Part shown: positions 10,841 through 24,000 of the stretch, one piece after another
How positions within the stretch are numbered: the first letter of the stretch is position 1
Layout of the letters: each line of letters opens with the position of its first letter
Origin: Zizania palustris
Lineage: Eukaryota > Streptophyta > Magnoliopsida > Poales > Poaceae
Direction of reading: 5' to 3'
Length of the DNA stretch: 64,000 bases
NCBI GenBank assembly: GCA_019279435.1
Contig: JAAALK010000286.1
Location: 47,440,289-47,504,288 of the forward strand
The notes under the pieces: generated by a model
The model's database searches: none
Told to the model about the DNA's origin: nothing
The model's input: only the letters and a program-made list of their open reading frames with translations
Translations under genes and position numbers: made by a program

Positions 10841-11820
10841 CAACATCAACATCAACAAAGCCTTTTAGTCCCAAGCAAGTTGGGGTAGGCTAGAGTTGAA
10901 ACCTAACAAGAAGTCACCAAAAAGAGAGAGAAAGGGGAGGGGAAAGCTTTTAAGAGCACTAAAAGGGAAAAGGCCTAATCACGGTTCGGGCACGTGGATA
11001 GTTTCTTTCCAAACCCTTCTGTCCAAACACAACTCCTTTGGGATATTCCATTCCTTCAAGTCCCTTTTGATTGCCTCCTCCTATGTCAAGTTTGGTCGCC
11101 CTCTAACCTCTCTTCACATTAGTAACCCGTCTTATGATACCTCTGTGCACCGGTGTCTCTGGGGGTCTCCAGTGGACATGCCCAAACCATCTCAACCGGT
11201 GTGGCATAAGCTTTTCTTCAATTGACGCTACTCCTCCACCGATCGCGTATGTCATCGTTTCTCACTCGTCCAATCTTGTGTGCCCACATATCCAACGCAA
11301 CATACGCATCTCTGTGACACATAGTTGTTGGATATGTCGCCTCTTAGTAGGCCAACACTCAGCCCCATATAACATAGCAGGCCTATCGCCGTCCTGTAGA
11401 ACTGCCCTTTCAACTTCTGTGGGCACTCTCTTGTCACAGATGATTTCCGATGCTTGACGCCATTTCATCCACCCCGCTTTGATCCTATAGCTACATCTTC
11501 ATCAATATCAACATCTCTCTGAAGCATCGATCCCAAATAAGGAAGGGGCCTTCTTTGGTACTACTTGGCCTCCCAAGCTTACGTCTCCATCCTCCACTAA
11601 TTGTAGTACCAAAGTCACATCTCATATACTCGGTTTTGGTCCTGCTAATTCTAAATCCTTTTGACTTTAGGATCTGACGCCATAACTCTAGCTTTCTATT
11701 TACTCCTTCCTGGCTTTCATCTACTAGAACTACATCGTCAGCGAAAAGCATACACCAAGGAATATCTCCTTGTATATCCCTCGTGACCTCATCTATCACT
11801 AAGGCAAATAGGTAAGGCTC
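10841..11820 (-). mobile_element. 5'-truncated RTE-type LINE
   Basis: It is flanked by a perfect 19-bp target duplication AAGCAACTCCAATCCAAAT at 10822-10840 and 11821-11839. On the minus strand it encodes the end of a reverse transcriptase: the FADDVVL catalytic box lies at about 11740, followed by RT thumb-like sequence and a C-terminal stretch with LRWICGHTRLDE-type text, broken by frameshifts. The 3' end (plus 10841-10900) reads in reverse as a conserved CTTGGGACTAAAAGGC tail with TTGATG repeats instead of poly(A), typical of plant RTE elements. Not functional. Confidence 0.85.
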
Positions 11821-11839
11821 AAGCAACTCCAATCCAAAT

Positions 11840-13990
11840 GGGGCCTAAATTTGTTCTGTTTGCATGCAGGATTTAATACATATAATTTTGCATGCAAGCG
11901 GGTAGAAAAAAAGGAAATTTGAAATACTGAAGGTAATAAGTAAAACAAATAACGGCAACAGTTATTTGATTGTACCTTAAAATTCTCCAAATAAAATTAG
12001 TGCCGATGATTTTGCTAACTTTCTATGGAAATAACGAAACATAACTATCTATTATATATTATAAAAAAAGTGTCAACACAAATATTTGAAAATGTCGCTT
12101 GCCTATCTTAGATAAGATGTTATACAAAATTATATAGGTTTAGGTCCTTAGAAAAGAGTAATATGTATGTTAGTCTTGTACTATTGTGTCAGTAATAATC
12201 TAGTTGATTAGATTTGTTTGTCTCAAGAAAAGGATAGTAAACTATATTGCAATGTTTGATTAATTCATGTCTATAAAGAGATCTATATAGTTTGAGAGTC
12301 GAACTAAATTGTTGTGTGCTTAGAGGCTCTCTGACTTCACTTTGTATATGTGGCATGTGGGAGTTAGAATTACATTGATTGAGTCGATTAAGGTATTTAA
12401 AAGTATGATAACATACATATTACATGAGATTCAATAATCTAAAAAATTACATCTTCTTCCAAATCTTTAAATTATTGTATTGTGATACAGTGGAATTACA
12501 ATACAAACACACACATAGAGAGAATATAGTGGGTTCTTTGAGAAGCACTCATGAATTTGATCCATAACTTCCTCTGAGCTATTTGTAATAATTGAAGCAA
12601 ATGATCTATATATTTCCCTTAGGTGGCATCGATATCTTTAATGTATCGACAATTATTGCTATCACTAAACCCTTCTTTGTTTATCGGTTGACTTGTATAG
12701 CCACTTCTCTACCTTCTAATGATTGTCACATCTTATCCGTCTTCATATTTATCATTGGAGTCAACCTTAATGGACTTTCCCTTCCTATAATTATATACCA
12801 AGTAGTCATCTCCATCCTCTAGCTGTAGTTGATATGGGCATTATTTGCTACATCTAAAAAACCTCCTGCAATGTGACGGTTTGATTCTCATATTCCAACA
12901 CATATGTTCTTGTCACAAAGCATGCATTGCAATATATTCTTGTTATTAAAACGAAGTAAAATGCATATTTCCAACGTAGTCTTTCAACATGTCCTTAGAT
13001 GTTCTATCTTTAAATCATATTGATGTTGAATGCTCTCAGTCTATTCCTCTGTTTCACTTGATCTGCCACTGCCATGATATCTACACTATACATAATTATA
13101 TATTATGTTTCTTAACTAGTTGTGCTAGACATTAGTTGCCTACTTACAACATATTAAATTACAAACAATACCAAAACAATAGATTTATAATGTAACACTA
13201 GCATATGCATGGCACAACTACAAATGATAAATTCGCTAAAAGTCATCCACAAAAAACAATAGCCAAAGTATGGTGCAAATACAATAACAAGAGACATCAC
13301 AAATCACTAACAAAAGTGAGAGGAGAGAGAAGGGTGGCAACAGTGCCAAGACCGACATTAAGAAACAATAGTAGAGGATAAGATAGAGTGGTGACTAGGG
13401 TTAGAAAGTCATGCCTTATGTTCTTATATAGTTGAGTCTTTCTAATGGGTTAGGCTCATTGATCTCTAGTGTCTATCTTGCTACAAGTTGGTTATTCAGA
13501 ATGAGTTAAGTATTTATCAGCTTGAATGACTTATCGACTAAGATTGACTAGTCGCTTCACTTGATAACAATGATATAAAACAAAATTATACATGTAGTTG
13601 TATATAAAATTTAATTACATTTATAGAAATAGGAGTGATAGCTTTATATAAATATGATTTTACGGGATATTCGATAGTCCATTATATTTGATAATAATAA
13701 TAATAAAATCGGTCCATAAGCAACAGGAAACCAATGCTCTAACTTTATGTATCGACTGCTCTTAGCAGTCATCTTCTATACACCGTCCAATTGAGATCCG
13801 ATAGTGTGGAGACACGTTCAACTGATTCAAAGTGAGTCTTATCAAGCACAAAGCTTCTCTCAAACATTTGTCGAATCTTTGATCAGATGGTGTGGAGAGA
13901 AAGGCCGTCTTCTACAATCCGTGAAACTGACTAAGAATGCCAATCAAAGAGCGTAAGTGCTCCGAAAGAGATCCAACGAAGTCAGTGGAT
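11840..13990. other. AT-rich intergenic region
   Basis: No gene or RNA recognised. Short ORFs (for example 12592-12822) show no family resemblance. The segment 13200-13480 looks like degenerate repeat, but I could not define ends. Confidence 0.4.
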
Positions 13991-14338
13991 CTGAGCTAAC
14001 ATATCAGTCATACCATGGCTGCAGCCATCGCCCATCGTCGCGTGAGAGTCGAGCAGCACTGAACTGAACACGGCATTTGACAGCTTGACGCAGTCGGAGT
14101 CGGAGTCTCCTCTGCTCCTTCCTTCCAATTCCTACTGCTACTACCTCCCCCCAGCAGCGCGGCGGAAAAATTAAAGCGGGCACGAGGAAAAAGGCGCCCA
14201 CGACGGCACGAACTCCCACTTCCCCTCTCCTCGCCGTCTCCCCCCACCACCACTCGGCTGATCCGTTGCTCAGATCCGGTATGCCGCCATCCGCCGCCGC
14301 GAGACCTAGCCGCGCCTAGCCGCACGGGGTCCAGTGGA
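13991..14338 (+). promoter_or_regulatory. GNOM 5' UTR and proximal promoter
   Basis: Composition changes at about 14030 from AT-rich to GC-rich, as at many rice transcription starts. No clear TATA box; likely a TATA-less housekeeping-type promoter. Inference from composition only. Confidence 0.4.
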
Positions 14339-17300
14339 ATGGGCCGCCCCAGGATGCCCGGCGCCGCCGGGATCGACTCCATCGCGGAGGAGCCCCCTCA
14401 TTCTTCTTCACCCTCAGGAGGCGCCGCTGGTGGGGATGGTGGCGACCCCGCAGGCCTCGCCTGCGCGATCTCCGCCGAGGCCAGCGCCGTGCTGGCCGTC
14501 ATGCGCCGGAGCCTCCGCCACCCGCGCGCCGCGGCCGACGACGCCGCGGCGGACCACCCGCTCGTGTCCTCCCTCAAGGCGCTGCGCCGGCTCGTCTTCT
14601 CCCCCGCCGCGGCCGCCTCGCCCCTCTCTCCCCGTCGCCGCGCTAAGGCCCTTCCTCGACGCCATCCGCTCCGAGGACGCCGGCGCCGCCGTCACGTCGG
14701 TCTCGCTCGTCGCGCTACGCGAGGTGATGGCGCTCATGGGGCCGTCCCTCCCGGGCGCCGCGCTGCGGGAGGTCGTGGACGCCGTGGCCAGCTGCCGATT
14801 CGAGGCCGGGGCCGAGGCCGCCGCCGAGGAGGCCGTGATGATGCGGATGCTGCAGGCGCTGCTCGCTTGTCTCCGTGCCCCCGCTGCCGCTGCCCTGGGG
14901 GACCAGCACGTCTGCACCGCCGTAAACACGTGCTTCCGTGTTGTCCACCAGGCTACCGCCAAGGGTGAGCTCCTGCAGCAATTCTCGCGGCACGCTATGC
15001 ACGAGCTCATCCGATGTGTCTTTGCCCGCCTCCCACAGATAGGTATTGGTGATGGAGGTGATGGTTCCGTCAAACCAGAGGTATGGGCAATTTTGTTTTG
15101 CGGTTAATAGTCAATGGTCATGAGATTGTGTATTATGTTTACAAATAGTAGTAAGCTCCACATCTAACTATGGGAAGAACAAATGCATGGGCTTTGCTGA
15201 TTCTTTTGCTGTACCCAAAAATTTGGTAGGGTTACAAAAAAATTCTATATCATACTATTACTAAAGTAGTTAGGTAGCTTGTTCAGCAATGTGATGTGTT
15301 GAACTGAAGATTTTTAGTTTTACCACATCAGTTCAAAAAATTATAGAAAATGAAAAGCTTGCCTTAAGTTTTGCTGTCGAACCCTAAAAGAGGAAGTGCT
15401 ATTGTGGCGTCTGGAAACTGATACAGGTGCTAAGAATGATCAAATAAACCTTACTTCACTATGCAATGCTAGCCCTGGTCAGGTGAAATTTCGTTCGGCA
15501 CATTTGATAGGTCCTTGAAACGGTGGAAGATTTTTTTCCCATTCCCCTATTTTTGTAAAATAGAATGTGCAAATATATACCGTTTTTTTGCATATGTGTA
15601 TGCTTTAATTTCTTTTTTTGAACTCACAAGAATTCACGTTTCATTTGCACTGCACCAATATCTTCAGCACAAATGCACGCTCAAAATTCTCCTGTAAACT
15701 AGGCTAAATTCAACTGCTCTTAGAAACATACATCATGAGTTGTTGAAAAAGTGGATCCATGACATTTAGCTGTCCGTTCCAAACTAAGTTTCCCATTGGT
15801 CTCTTGAAGGAATCACTTTTAAAATCGCATGATTGGAGATTTGGAGTATCCAGCTGCCAATATTCTTAGTTTTTTTATTTTCAATTTCAATACCTAGAAA
15901 TTTTGGTGTAAGTGGAGCTTGGTTTTATGTGAGGCCAAGTATTTTGTTGCTGAGGCCTGGCACATGCATGCAGCATGTTTATCGCTAGATATTAGTCACC
16001 CTGATCTGCTATTTATGTCCAACAGAAAATCCCAATTCCGTTTCAACATGTCAAGGTTGCAACTAATAGATTAGCTCCTCAATTCTTCTTTTGCAAATTT
16101 AACAGAGATTCAAAGTTTGTAAGCTATAAACAGTAGTTCCTTAGGAACAGCTTGTTCAAAACAATTTTTGAACAGATCAAGTTCACAGATCCCAAAAAAA
16201 AACTAACATATTTTTAGCATGAACCATGGAACTGGTTAGAATCAAGAGGTCTCAAAAAGGAATGGGAGCTCATAAGGATGAAATTAGCTCCACCTAGTAG
16301 AAAATCAGAGATTCTCACTAAATCACTATTTTACTAAAGTGTGGTGGGAAGTAGTTTTTGTCACATCCTAGATTTTCTGCTCTTCTTGGAAGGGACACAC
16401 TTGATGTACACTAACAGAAATTCTGCATTATGGAATATTTAAGCACTTTTCAAATACTAAATTATGTTCTTTCAACTTTATGTTATACCTGAATGTTATG
16501 AGATGGTGTTTTACTGTAATTTAATCTAAGTCTGCTAATATGATGATCTGATACCATATCCACAAGGGCCTTGAATAACTTTTATCAACATTGCTACAAC
16601 CTCAACCACCCCTGCCATGCTCAACCTAAATGATTTTGCACTTTTGCTTCAACACTTCTGGTTGTCTTGCATCAGTGAGCTCATCTGCTGTATCCTGCAT
16701 CAGTGTTGGCAATGCAAATTTATCACTCCAATCTGTAACCATGTCTGTTTTTGAGGTTTGTGGGTGAGTAAAACATGGTTGTAAAGCTGGTCTTTTGGAA
16801 TCTACCAAGTACCAACTGTTTTAGTGAATGTCTGCCCAGAAGATTATCAAGCTGAAAGATGTGTAATGATTAAGATCACACTGAAAAACTTTGACCAATC
16901 GTGTCTTGGATTTACAGTAATGTGACAACATTAATTTTATATTACTGGATATATCTAAAATTTTATCCTGGTGAAATAAATTGAATGCCGAAAAAGATCC
17001 TTGAAAAGTTTGATGGAACTCTTTTTATTAATTTCCATATTGTGTATTTGCTAAGTATCACATGTATATGCTAGCATTTTTGCAACATGGTGCAGGTTTA
17101 CTTACTGCTTCTTGTATGCTATTTTGTGCAGATGGGTGGCAAGGATAAGAACCATCCTTTCGGGATCAAGCAAATGGAAAATGGCAATGGGAGCTATATT
17201 TCTGAGGCAGTTACATCTGATGAGTATTCTGCAGATGGCAGTGGCCTTGTTGTGGAGCCTTATGGAATCCCATGCATGGTGGAGATTTTCCATTTCTTGT

Positions 17301-20300
17301 GCTCTCTCCTCAATGTTGTTGAGCAAACTGGAGTTGATGAAGATCTTCCTTTGTTTGCTTTGAAATTGATCAATTCAGCAATTGAACTTGGTGGATCATC
17401 AATTCGGAAGCATCCAAAGCTTCTGTCATTAGTGCAAGATGAACTTTTCCGAAACCTAATGCAGTTTGGGTTGTCTGTGAGCCCACTTATCCTTTCAATG
17501 GTGTGCACCATTGTGCTAAATCTTTACCATCATCTCCGGACTGAGCTCAAATTGCAGCTTGAGGCGTTCTTTTCTTGTATAATCCTAAGGCTTGCACAAC
17601 CCCGATTTGGAGCAGCATATCATCAGCAGGAGGTTGCAATGGAAGCACTTGTAGACTTTTGTCGACAGAAGAATTTCATGGTGGAGATGTATGCCAATCT
17701 GGACTGTGACATAACCTGCAGAAATGTTTTTGAGGAACTTGCAAATCTTCTGTCAAAGAGTGCATTTCCTATTAACTGCCCATTGTCTTCCATGCATATT
17801 CTTGCTTTGGAAGGTTTGATCTCTGTGATTCAGGGAATGGCTGATCGAATTGGGAATGCAACCTCACGCCCTGAACTCATGCCTGTGGAGCTTGATGAAT
17901 ACACTCCTTTCTGGATTGTTAAATGTGAGAATTTTTCAAATCCTCAGCATCGGGTGAAGTTTGTCCGTCAAAGAAAGTATGTCAAAAGAAGGTTAATGAT
18001 TGGTGCTGATCACTTCAATAGAGACCCAAAGAAAGGTCTGGAATTTCTTCAAGGCACTCATCTGTTGCCTGAGAAGCTTGATCCCCAAAGTGTGGCTTGT
18101 TTTTTCCGCTACACGGCTGGTTTGGATAAGAATCTTGTTGGAGACTTTCTAGGCAATCATGATGAGTTTTGTGTTCAGGTTCTTCATGAGTTTGCTCAAA
18201 CCTTTGACTTCCTGGAGATGAACTTGGATACAGCTCTGAGACTATTTTTGGAGACATTTCGTCTGCCTGGAGAATCTCAGAAAATACAGAGGGTTCTTGA
18301 GGCTTTCTCAGATAGATACTATGAGCAGTCCCCACAGGCTTTTGCAAACAAGGATACTGCTTTAGTGCTGGCCTACTCAATTATAATGCTGAACACCGAT
18401 CAGCATAACATGCAGGTTAAGAAGAAGATGACTGAGGAGGACTTCATCAAGAACAACAGGAACATAAATGGGGGCAGTGACCTTCCACGTGAGATGCTGT
18501 CTGAACTATACCACTCTATATGCCGAAATGAGATTAAGACCACACCAGAGCAAGGCATGGGATTTTTTGAAATGTCTCCTAGCCGCTGGATAGATTTAAT
18601 GCGGAAGTCGAAATCAACATCCCTGTATATAGTTGGTGATTCTCAGCCCTTTCTTGATCATGATATGTTTGCTATTATGTCTGGTCCTACTATTGCTGCC
18701 ATTGCAGTGGTATTTGATCATTCAGAACATGAAGAAGTTCTGTTGACTTGTGTGGATGGCTTCTTGGGTGTTGCAAAGATCTCAGCATTTCATCGTCTTG
18801 AAGATGTTTTGGATGATCTTGTCGTTTCTCTCTGCAAATTCACCACTCTCTTGAATACCTCTTTGGTTGAGGAACCGGTTACTGCCTTTGGGGATGACCT
18901 AAAGGCTAGATTGGCAACTGAGACATTGTTTACTATTGCTAATAGATATGGGGACTACATACGTACTGGCTGGAGGAATGTCTTGGATTGCATTTTGAGG
19001 CTGCACAAGTTAGGCCTTCTTCCTGCCCGTGTTGCTAGTGATGCGGCTGATGATTCAGAAGTTTCTCCTGAATCTGTCCAAGGAAAGTCTACTCCTAGCT
19101 CGATTTCCACATCTCATACTCCAGTTATGGGTACTCCTCGGAAATCCTCTGGACTTATGGGAAGATTCAGTCAGCTGCTCTCACTCGACAGTGAAGAGCC
19201 AAGATCACAGCCAACTGAGCAGCAACTTGCTGCCCACCAGAGGACTCTACAGACGATTCAGAAATGCCGCATAGATAGTATATTTACAGAGAGCAAATTC
19301 TTGCAGCCTGATTCACTGTTGCAACTTGCTAGGGCACTGATTTGGGCTGCAGGACGACCTCAAAAGGTTGCTAGCTCACCAGATGATGAGGACACAGCAG
19401 TATTCTGCCTGGAACTGCTGATCGCCATCACACTTAACAACCGAGACCGAATTGTGCTTCTCTGGCAAGGTGTCTATGAGCATATTGCCAACATAGTGCA
19501 GTCCACAGTTATGCCATGTGCTCTTGTGGAGAAAGCTATTTTTGGACTTTTGCGTATATGCCAGAGGTTACTACCATATAAAGAGAACCTTGCGGATGAG
19601 TTACTGAGGTCATTGCAATTGGTTCTCAAGCTGGATGCACGTGTAGCAGATGCATACTGTGAGAACATCACACAGGAGGTTGCGCGCCTTGTCAAAGCAA
19701 ATGCTGGACACATAAAATCACAAATGGGCTGGAGGACCGTAGTGTTACTGCTCTCCATTACAGCTCGACATCCTGATGCTTCAGAAGTAGGCTTTGAGGC
19801 TATCATGTATATCATGTCCGAGGGTGCTCACCTTTCACTGTCGAACTATGCATTCTGCATTGAAGCGTCACGGCAGTTTGCTGAATCCAGGGTTGGTCTA
19901 ATTGACAGATCCATTCGTGCCCTGGATCTCATGTCTGATTCTGCCAATAGTCTTGCCCGATGGTCACAAGAGACAAAAGGGACAGGCGAGGAAGCTGAAA
20001 AAGGACTGGAAGCAATCAGGGAGATGTGGCTCAAACTGCTGCAAGCACTGAAAAAGTTGAGTCTGGATCAAAGAGAGGAGGTGAGAAACCACGCATTAAC
20101 TTCACTTGAGCGATGCCTAACAGCAACACAAGGGGTATGCCTCCAGTCCACCACATGGTCACATGCTTTCGATCTCGTCATATTCGCGTTGCTCGATGAC
20201 TTACTAGAGATCAGCCAAAACCATTCCCAAAAGGACTACAGAAACATGGAAGGATCCCTTGTGATTGCCATGAAACTAGTTGCAAAAGTCTATCTGCAAC

Positions 20301-20605
20301 TGCTTCCAGATCTCTTTGGGCTAAGCAGCTTCTGTAAACTGTGGCTGGGTGTCCTTAGTCGGATGGAGAAGTACATCAAAATCAAGGTCCGTGGCAAGCG
20401 CAGTGACAAGCTGCACGAGCTGATCCCGGAGCTGCTCAAGAGCATTCTAGTCGTGATGAAGAACAGGGGGATCCTTGCAAAGAGGAGCACGATTGGGGGT
20501 GACAGCTTGTGGGAGCTGACATGGCTTCATGCCAACAACATCTCGACAAGTTTGCAGTCCGATGTTTTCCCAAGTCAGGAAAGCACTGCCGGTAGCGTTG
20601 AGTAG
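14339..20605 (+). CDS. GNOM1: GNOM-type ARF guanine-nucleotide exchange factor (large Sec7 ARF-GEF)
   Basis: Exons 14339-15080 and 17132-20605 (GT/AG intron, phase 0) encode about 1404 residues, the GNOM length. The order is: N-terminal DCB region; HUS box with NLDCD at about residue 435; Sec7 domain at about 540-740; then HDS repeats. In Sec7 the glutamate finger lies in FRLPGESQKIQ (about residue 627). The brefeldin-A contact methionine is present in SIIMLNTDQHN, so a drug-sensitive GEF is predicted. The protein loads GTP on ARF1 for endosomal or Golgi vesicle budding; in plants this drives PIN recycling and root initiation. Start ATG 14339 gives MGRPRMPG, the family N terminus. Exon 1 needs removal of one C in the CCCC at about 14630 to join the DCB frame, probably a sequence error. 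A convergent neighbour ends 450 bp away. Confidence 0.95.
15081..17131 (+). other. Single intron of the GNOM gene
   Basis: 2051 bp between donor GAG|GTATGG and acceptor TTTTGTGCAG|ATGGG. No inserted gene or bounded element seen. A large intron at this site after the DCB exon is consistent with the family's simple gene structure. Confidence 0.85.
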
Positions 20606-21056
20606 AGCCCGAGGGACTAGAAGTTGAGGTGATCGGTTGATGCTTCGGCGTGCACAAGTTTACCTGTGTTACTAGCTTACCATTGCTTGTTTTTCCTATC
20701 CATTGAAACGTAAGGTTTTGATATTGTAGTTGCATTTTGCATTGCATTGCATCCCCCATTTGTAAGCTTTGTAGTACTTGTCCTTGTCCTGAGTTGCTGC
20801 TGTTATGTAAAGGGAAACCGTAATGTGGCCAGATTGACAAGATCTCATATTCTCGCTGTCAAATCTGACAAAGAAAAGTTGCAACTTTTATTCGACTCAT
20901 AGAGTTAAATACACTGAACATACAGCCAACCAGTCATGGATGCAAACTGCAAACTCCTGACACAGATTCTCGAAAGGATCCAAATCCCGGTCAGTTCACT
21001 CCATAATCACAGCAAAATCCCCGGATGCATTCGGCAACCGGAAGAAGTTGAGGTCT
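20606..21056. other. Convergent 3' UTR region
   Basis: 450 bp between the stop codons of the GNOM gene (+) and the PH-domain gene (-). It presumably holds both 3' UTRs, which may overlap. No separate gene seen. Confidence 0.5.
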
Positions 21057-24000
21057 TCAAGGGTGCGTTGCGCCTCCCTGCAAATGATCACTCACCGGCG
21101 GGGGGTTGACCACGGGAATATCCAAGCTGCCGCCTTCTGATTCCGGGGAGACCTCCCGCACGTCGGCGATCAGTGCTTCCGACGGCTGGAAGCTAACCCA
21201 CCCCGCATCATCGCCGATAGGACGGATGTCCACCCCATCCACGGCCAGTTGGACCTCAGTGCTGTCACTGGAAACCAGGACTGATCTTGAGTCGCTCACA
21301 CAAGCTTTGTCGACGTCGTCGTCTGATGCGTCGACGTGCTTTGTCAAGGGAGGGGAGTCGTCCGCAGCACCGGAGCATGATTCAGATATCTCTTCGCATA
21401 CCTGCTTTGTGCTGCTTTGCCCTCTGCATCAGAATGGCTTTGTATTAGGCAAATGCCAATGACACGACACAGAACTCGTGACAAGCAGATGCATCCATGC
21501 TCCTGCACAACAGATTCATGGAGAAGACATGGGACGAGACAAACCTCTGGACTTGTGATTGGAGAAAACTGACAAGGGCTACAAGCTCCTCTTTTCTTTC
21601 TCAACAGAATGTAACTTTTCAGCAGCTTCCTTTATCCGAGCTGCAGCATCTGCTTCAGACACCCTTACCTTCTCACCTGCTCTGGCAATAGTTGCTTCTT
21701 GTATCACTGCTTGCTCTCTGGCTTTTCCTAATTCAGTGCGCCACATATGGGCCTCCTGCAGCGCAGCATCTCTTTCCTTCAGCATTTGGTCCTTCTCTTT
21801 GTTCAAGCTAATTACCTTTTCTTCAGATTGTCTTAGCTGTAATATCGACAGACCATTTTGAGTATCAGTATTCAGAGCAAAATTCAGATAGAGAACATAT
21901 GTATTTACCTTAAGCATGGATTGTTCCATTTGTCTTTCCATTGCTTGTTTTAGGCGCTCAATCTCTGCACATAGAAGTCGTCTCTGTTCATCCATTGTAT
22001 GAGCTGCAGAAGCGGCAGCTTCTGCAGCCTCTGCAGTCTCTGTCAATTTATCTGCTATTTCCTTAATCATAGCATCCCGAGCACGAATATCCTTGGCCAA
22101 ATGCTGCAACTCCTCATCTTTTACCCGAAGAGTCTCCTGAGGAAAGTTAATAAGTACAAGTTGGATAAAGTAGTAATTACATATAAAATCAAAGATGCCT
22201 AGCCATGCACCTACCAGCACATGTGACCATCTAAAAAGTTAGCAATGGAAATCAAGGTTGAAGAAATCATACCAATCAGTGTAAATTTAGAAGGATGCCA
22301 TGTCATACAGTATACTACAACAATTTTCAGAATCCCAAGAAAAGCCAAATCACAGCTACATATAATTAGCCAGCAGTATTTTGCCCTAATAGCATGAATT
22401 TGCTCTAAAGTTTATAGATATTATATTAATCAGCAGGCTGGCCTGATGCAACCAACCTAATATTATATCAATAAAGTATTTACAGAAATTGTGTATTAGT
22501 AATTTATGATGACAATATAAGCAAATCATGTAGGAAGATTGTCTGCAGTTTGCAACAGAACATCCTGTATGAAATCAGCACAAGTGTGTATACTACAGTC
22601 TACAGTGCAGTTTGTTTCATGGGTAGAGACTGGGTAATATCCATTTTAAAACTGGCAAAATAAAAATCTTATCATTATACAATTATTATTATAAAACAGT
22701 GAAGTAGCAAATAGCGAGTAACACCACTAATAAAATATGAAACGAGGATCTGGAAGAGAGAATCTATCTTCATTGAGAAAAGAATGCATACCTTCATGAT
22801 GGTCATATCATCAAGTTGGCCCTCTTTTGAATTGTTTGTACCCAACCCAAGAGCTGCCCTCATTGAAACTTTCATTGCTGCCTCTATCTCCTTGGTGGCC
22901 TCCAAAGCAGTAGCATTGGCATTAGCAACTGCTGTAGCAACTGTACCTAATGTAGCAGGAGAGCCATTTCCAGCCAAAGAATTCACTGCTTCTTTATGTG
23001 CTCGTAGTACTAATTGCGTTGCACTGTTTAAAAAAGATAACATCAGCCCAAGATAGACAAGATGCAACAACAGGACTAAGAAGTAATAACTCTAAGATGA
23101 TATAATAGCACCCAATGCTCTGACTAGTTGGATACCCAAAAAACTTGTGGTTACCAAACTCCTAAAGTTTAAAACAATTAGCCACATATAATTCTTCCAT
23201 TTCGCTCAAAAGTGTTATCTTTTTGTTAATTTTACACTGGAATAGAGAATAAGGAAAAGGGAATATAAGACTGCAAACATGCAAACTCTAATTATGAGAT
23301 TTTCACTCAATTCATATGTACATCATGGTAATGCTAGTTTCCACTGGGACATTGGTGCTGCTAGCTCCCCGTGATCAACCCAGCAATAACCTCCCCCACA
23401 TCATACATTCGATGCTAAATCATAGTATGCTCTGAGTAGAGACTTCGTCCCCCTGTGTAACAGCTATCTCAAGATGCATGACAAGTTGTAATTTGAATGC
23501 AAATGTAGAACTTAAGTTTGCATTGCGGTAGCAATCATGTGTTGTGTAAGTGTTAGCCCTTATGGTATAAATGAGGCCAGTATTTCACCATTGTAAGTTG
23601 CAAAGTTTCTCATTTAACAGAGTGATAGCAATTCTCCTGCTTCCACCTTTTGGAGAGAAAAATGAATTCCATTGATTTGGCAGTTCATATAGGAGTATAT
23701 GTGTTTGCTGTAGTGTTTAGGGTTTACATTATACATTCTCCTATAAATATAGAACAAATGCAGAAACATAAAAAGACATCTGTATATGAATGACAGTGGA
23801 TCGTATTTTGGGAGTATAACACTTGACAGGACATGGATCAGAAATCTTACTGCAGTGTAGATACCCAAGCCTTTGCAGCACCAGGGGTTTCAGCGCAAAG
23901 AAAGTAATCCTTTTTCTGAGGAGTTCCAATGACTATATGAAATAAAGGAATACTAAAAACTAAAAGCATATATACTTCTTACTTCCTAGGAAAACATTGA

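Noticed and set aside
12592..12822. 76-codon hydrophobic ORF
   Set aside because: AT-rich context, no family resemblance, no splice or promoter support.
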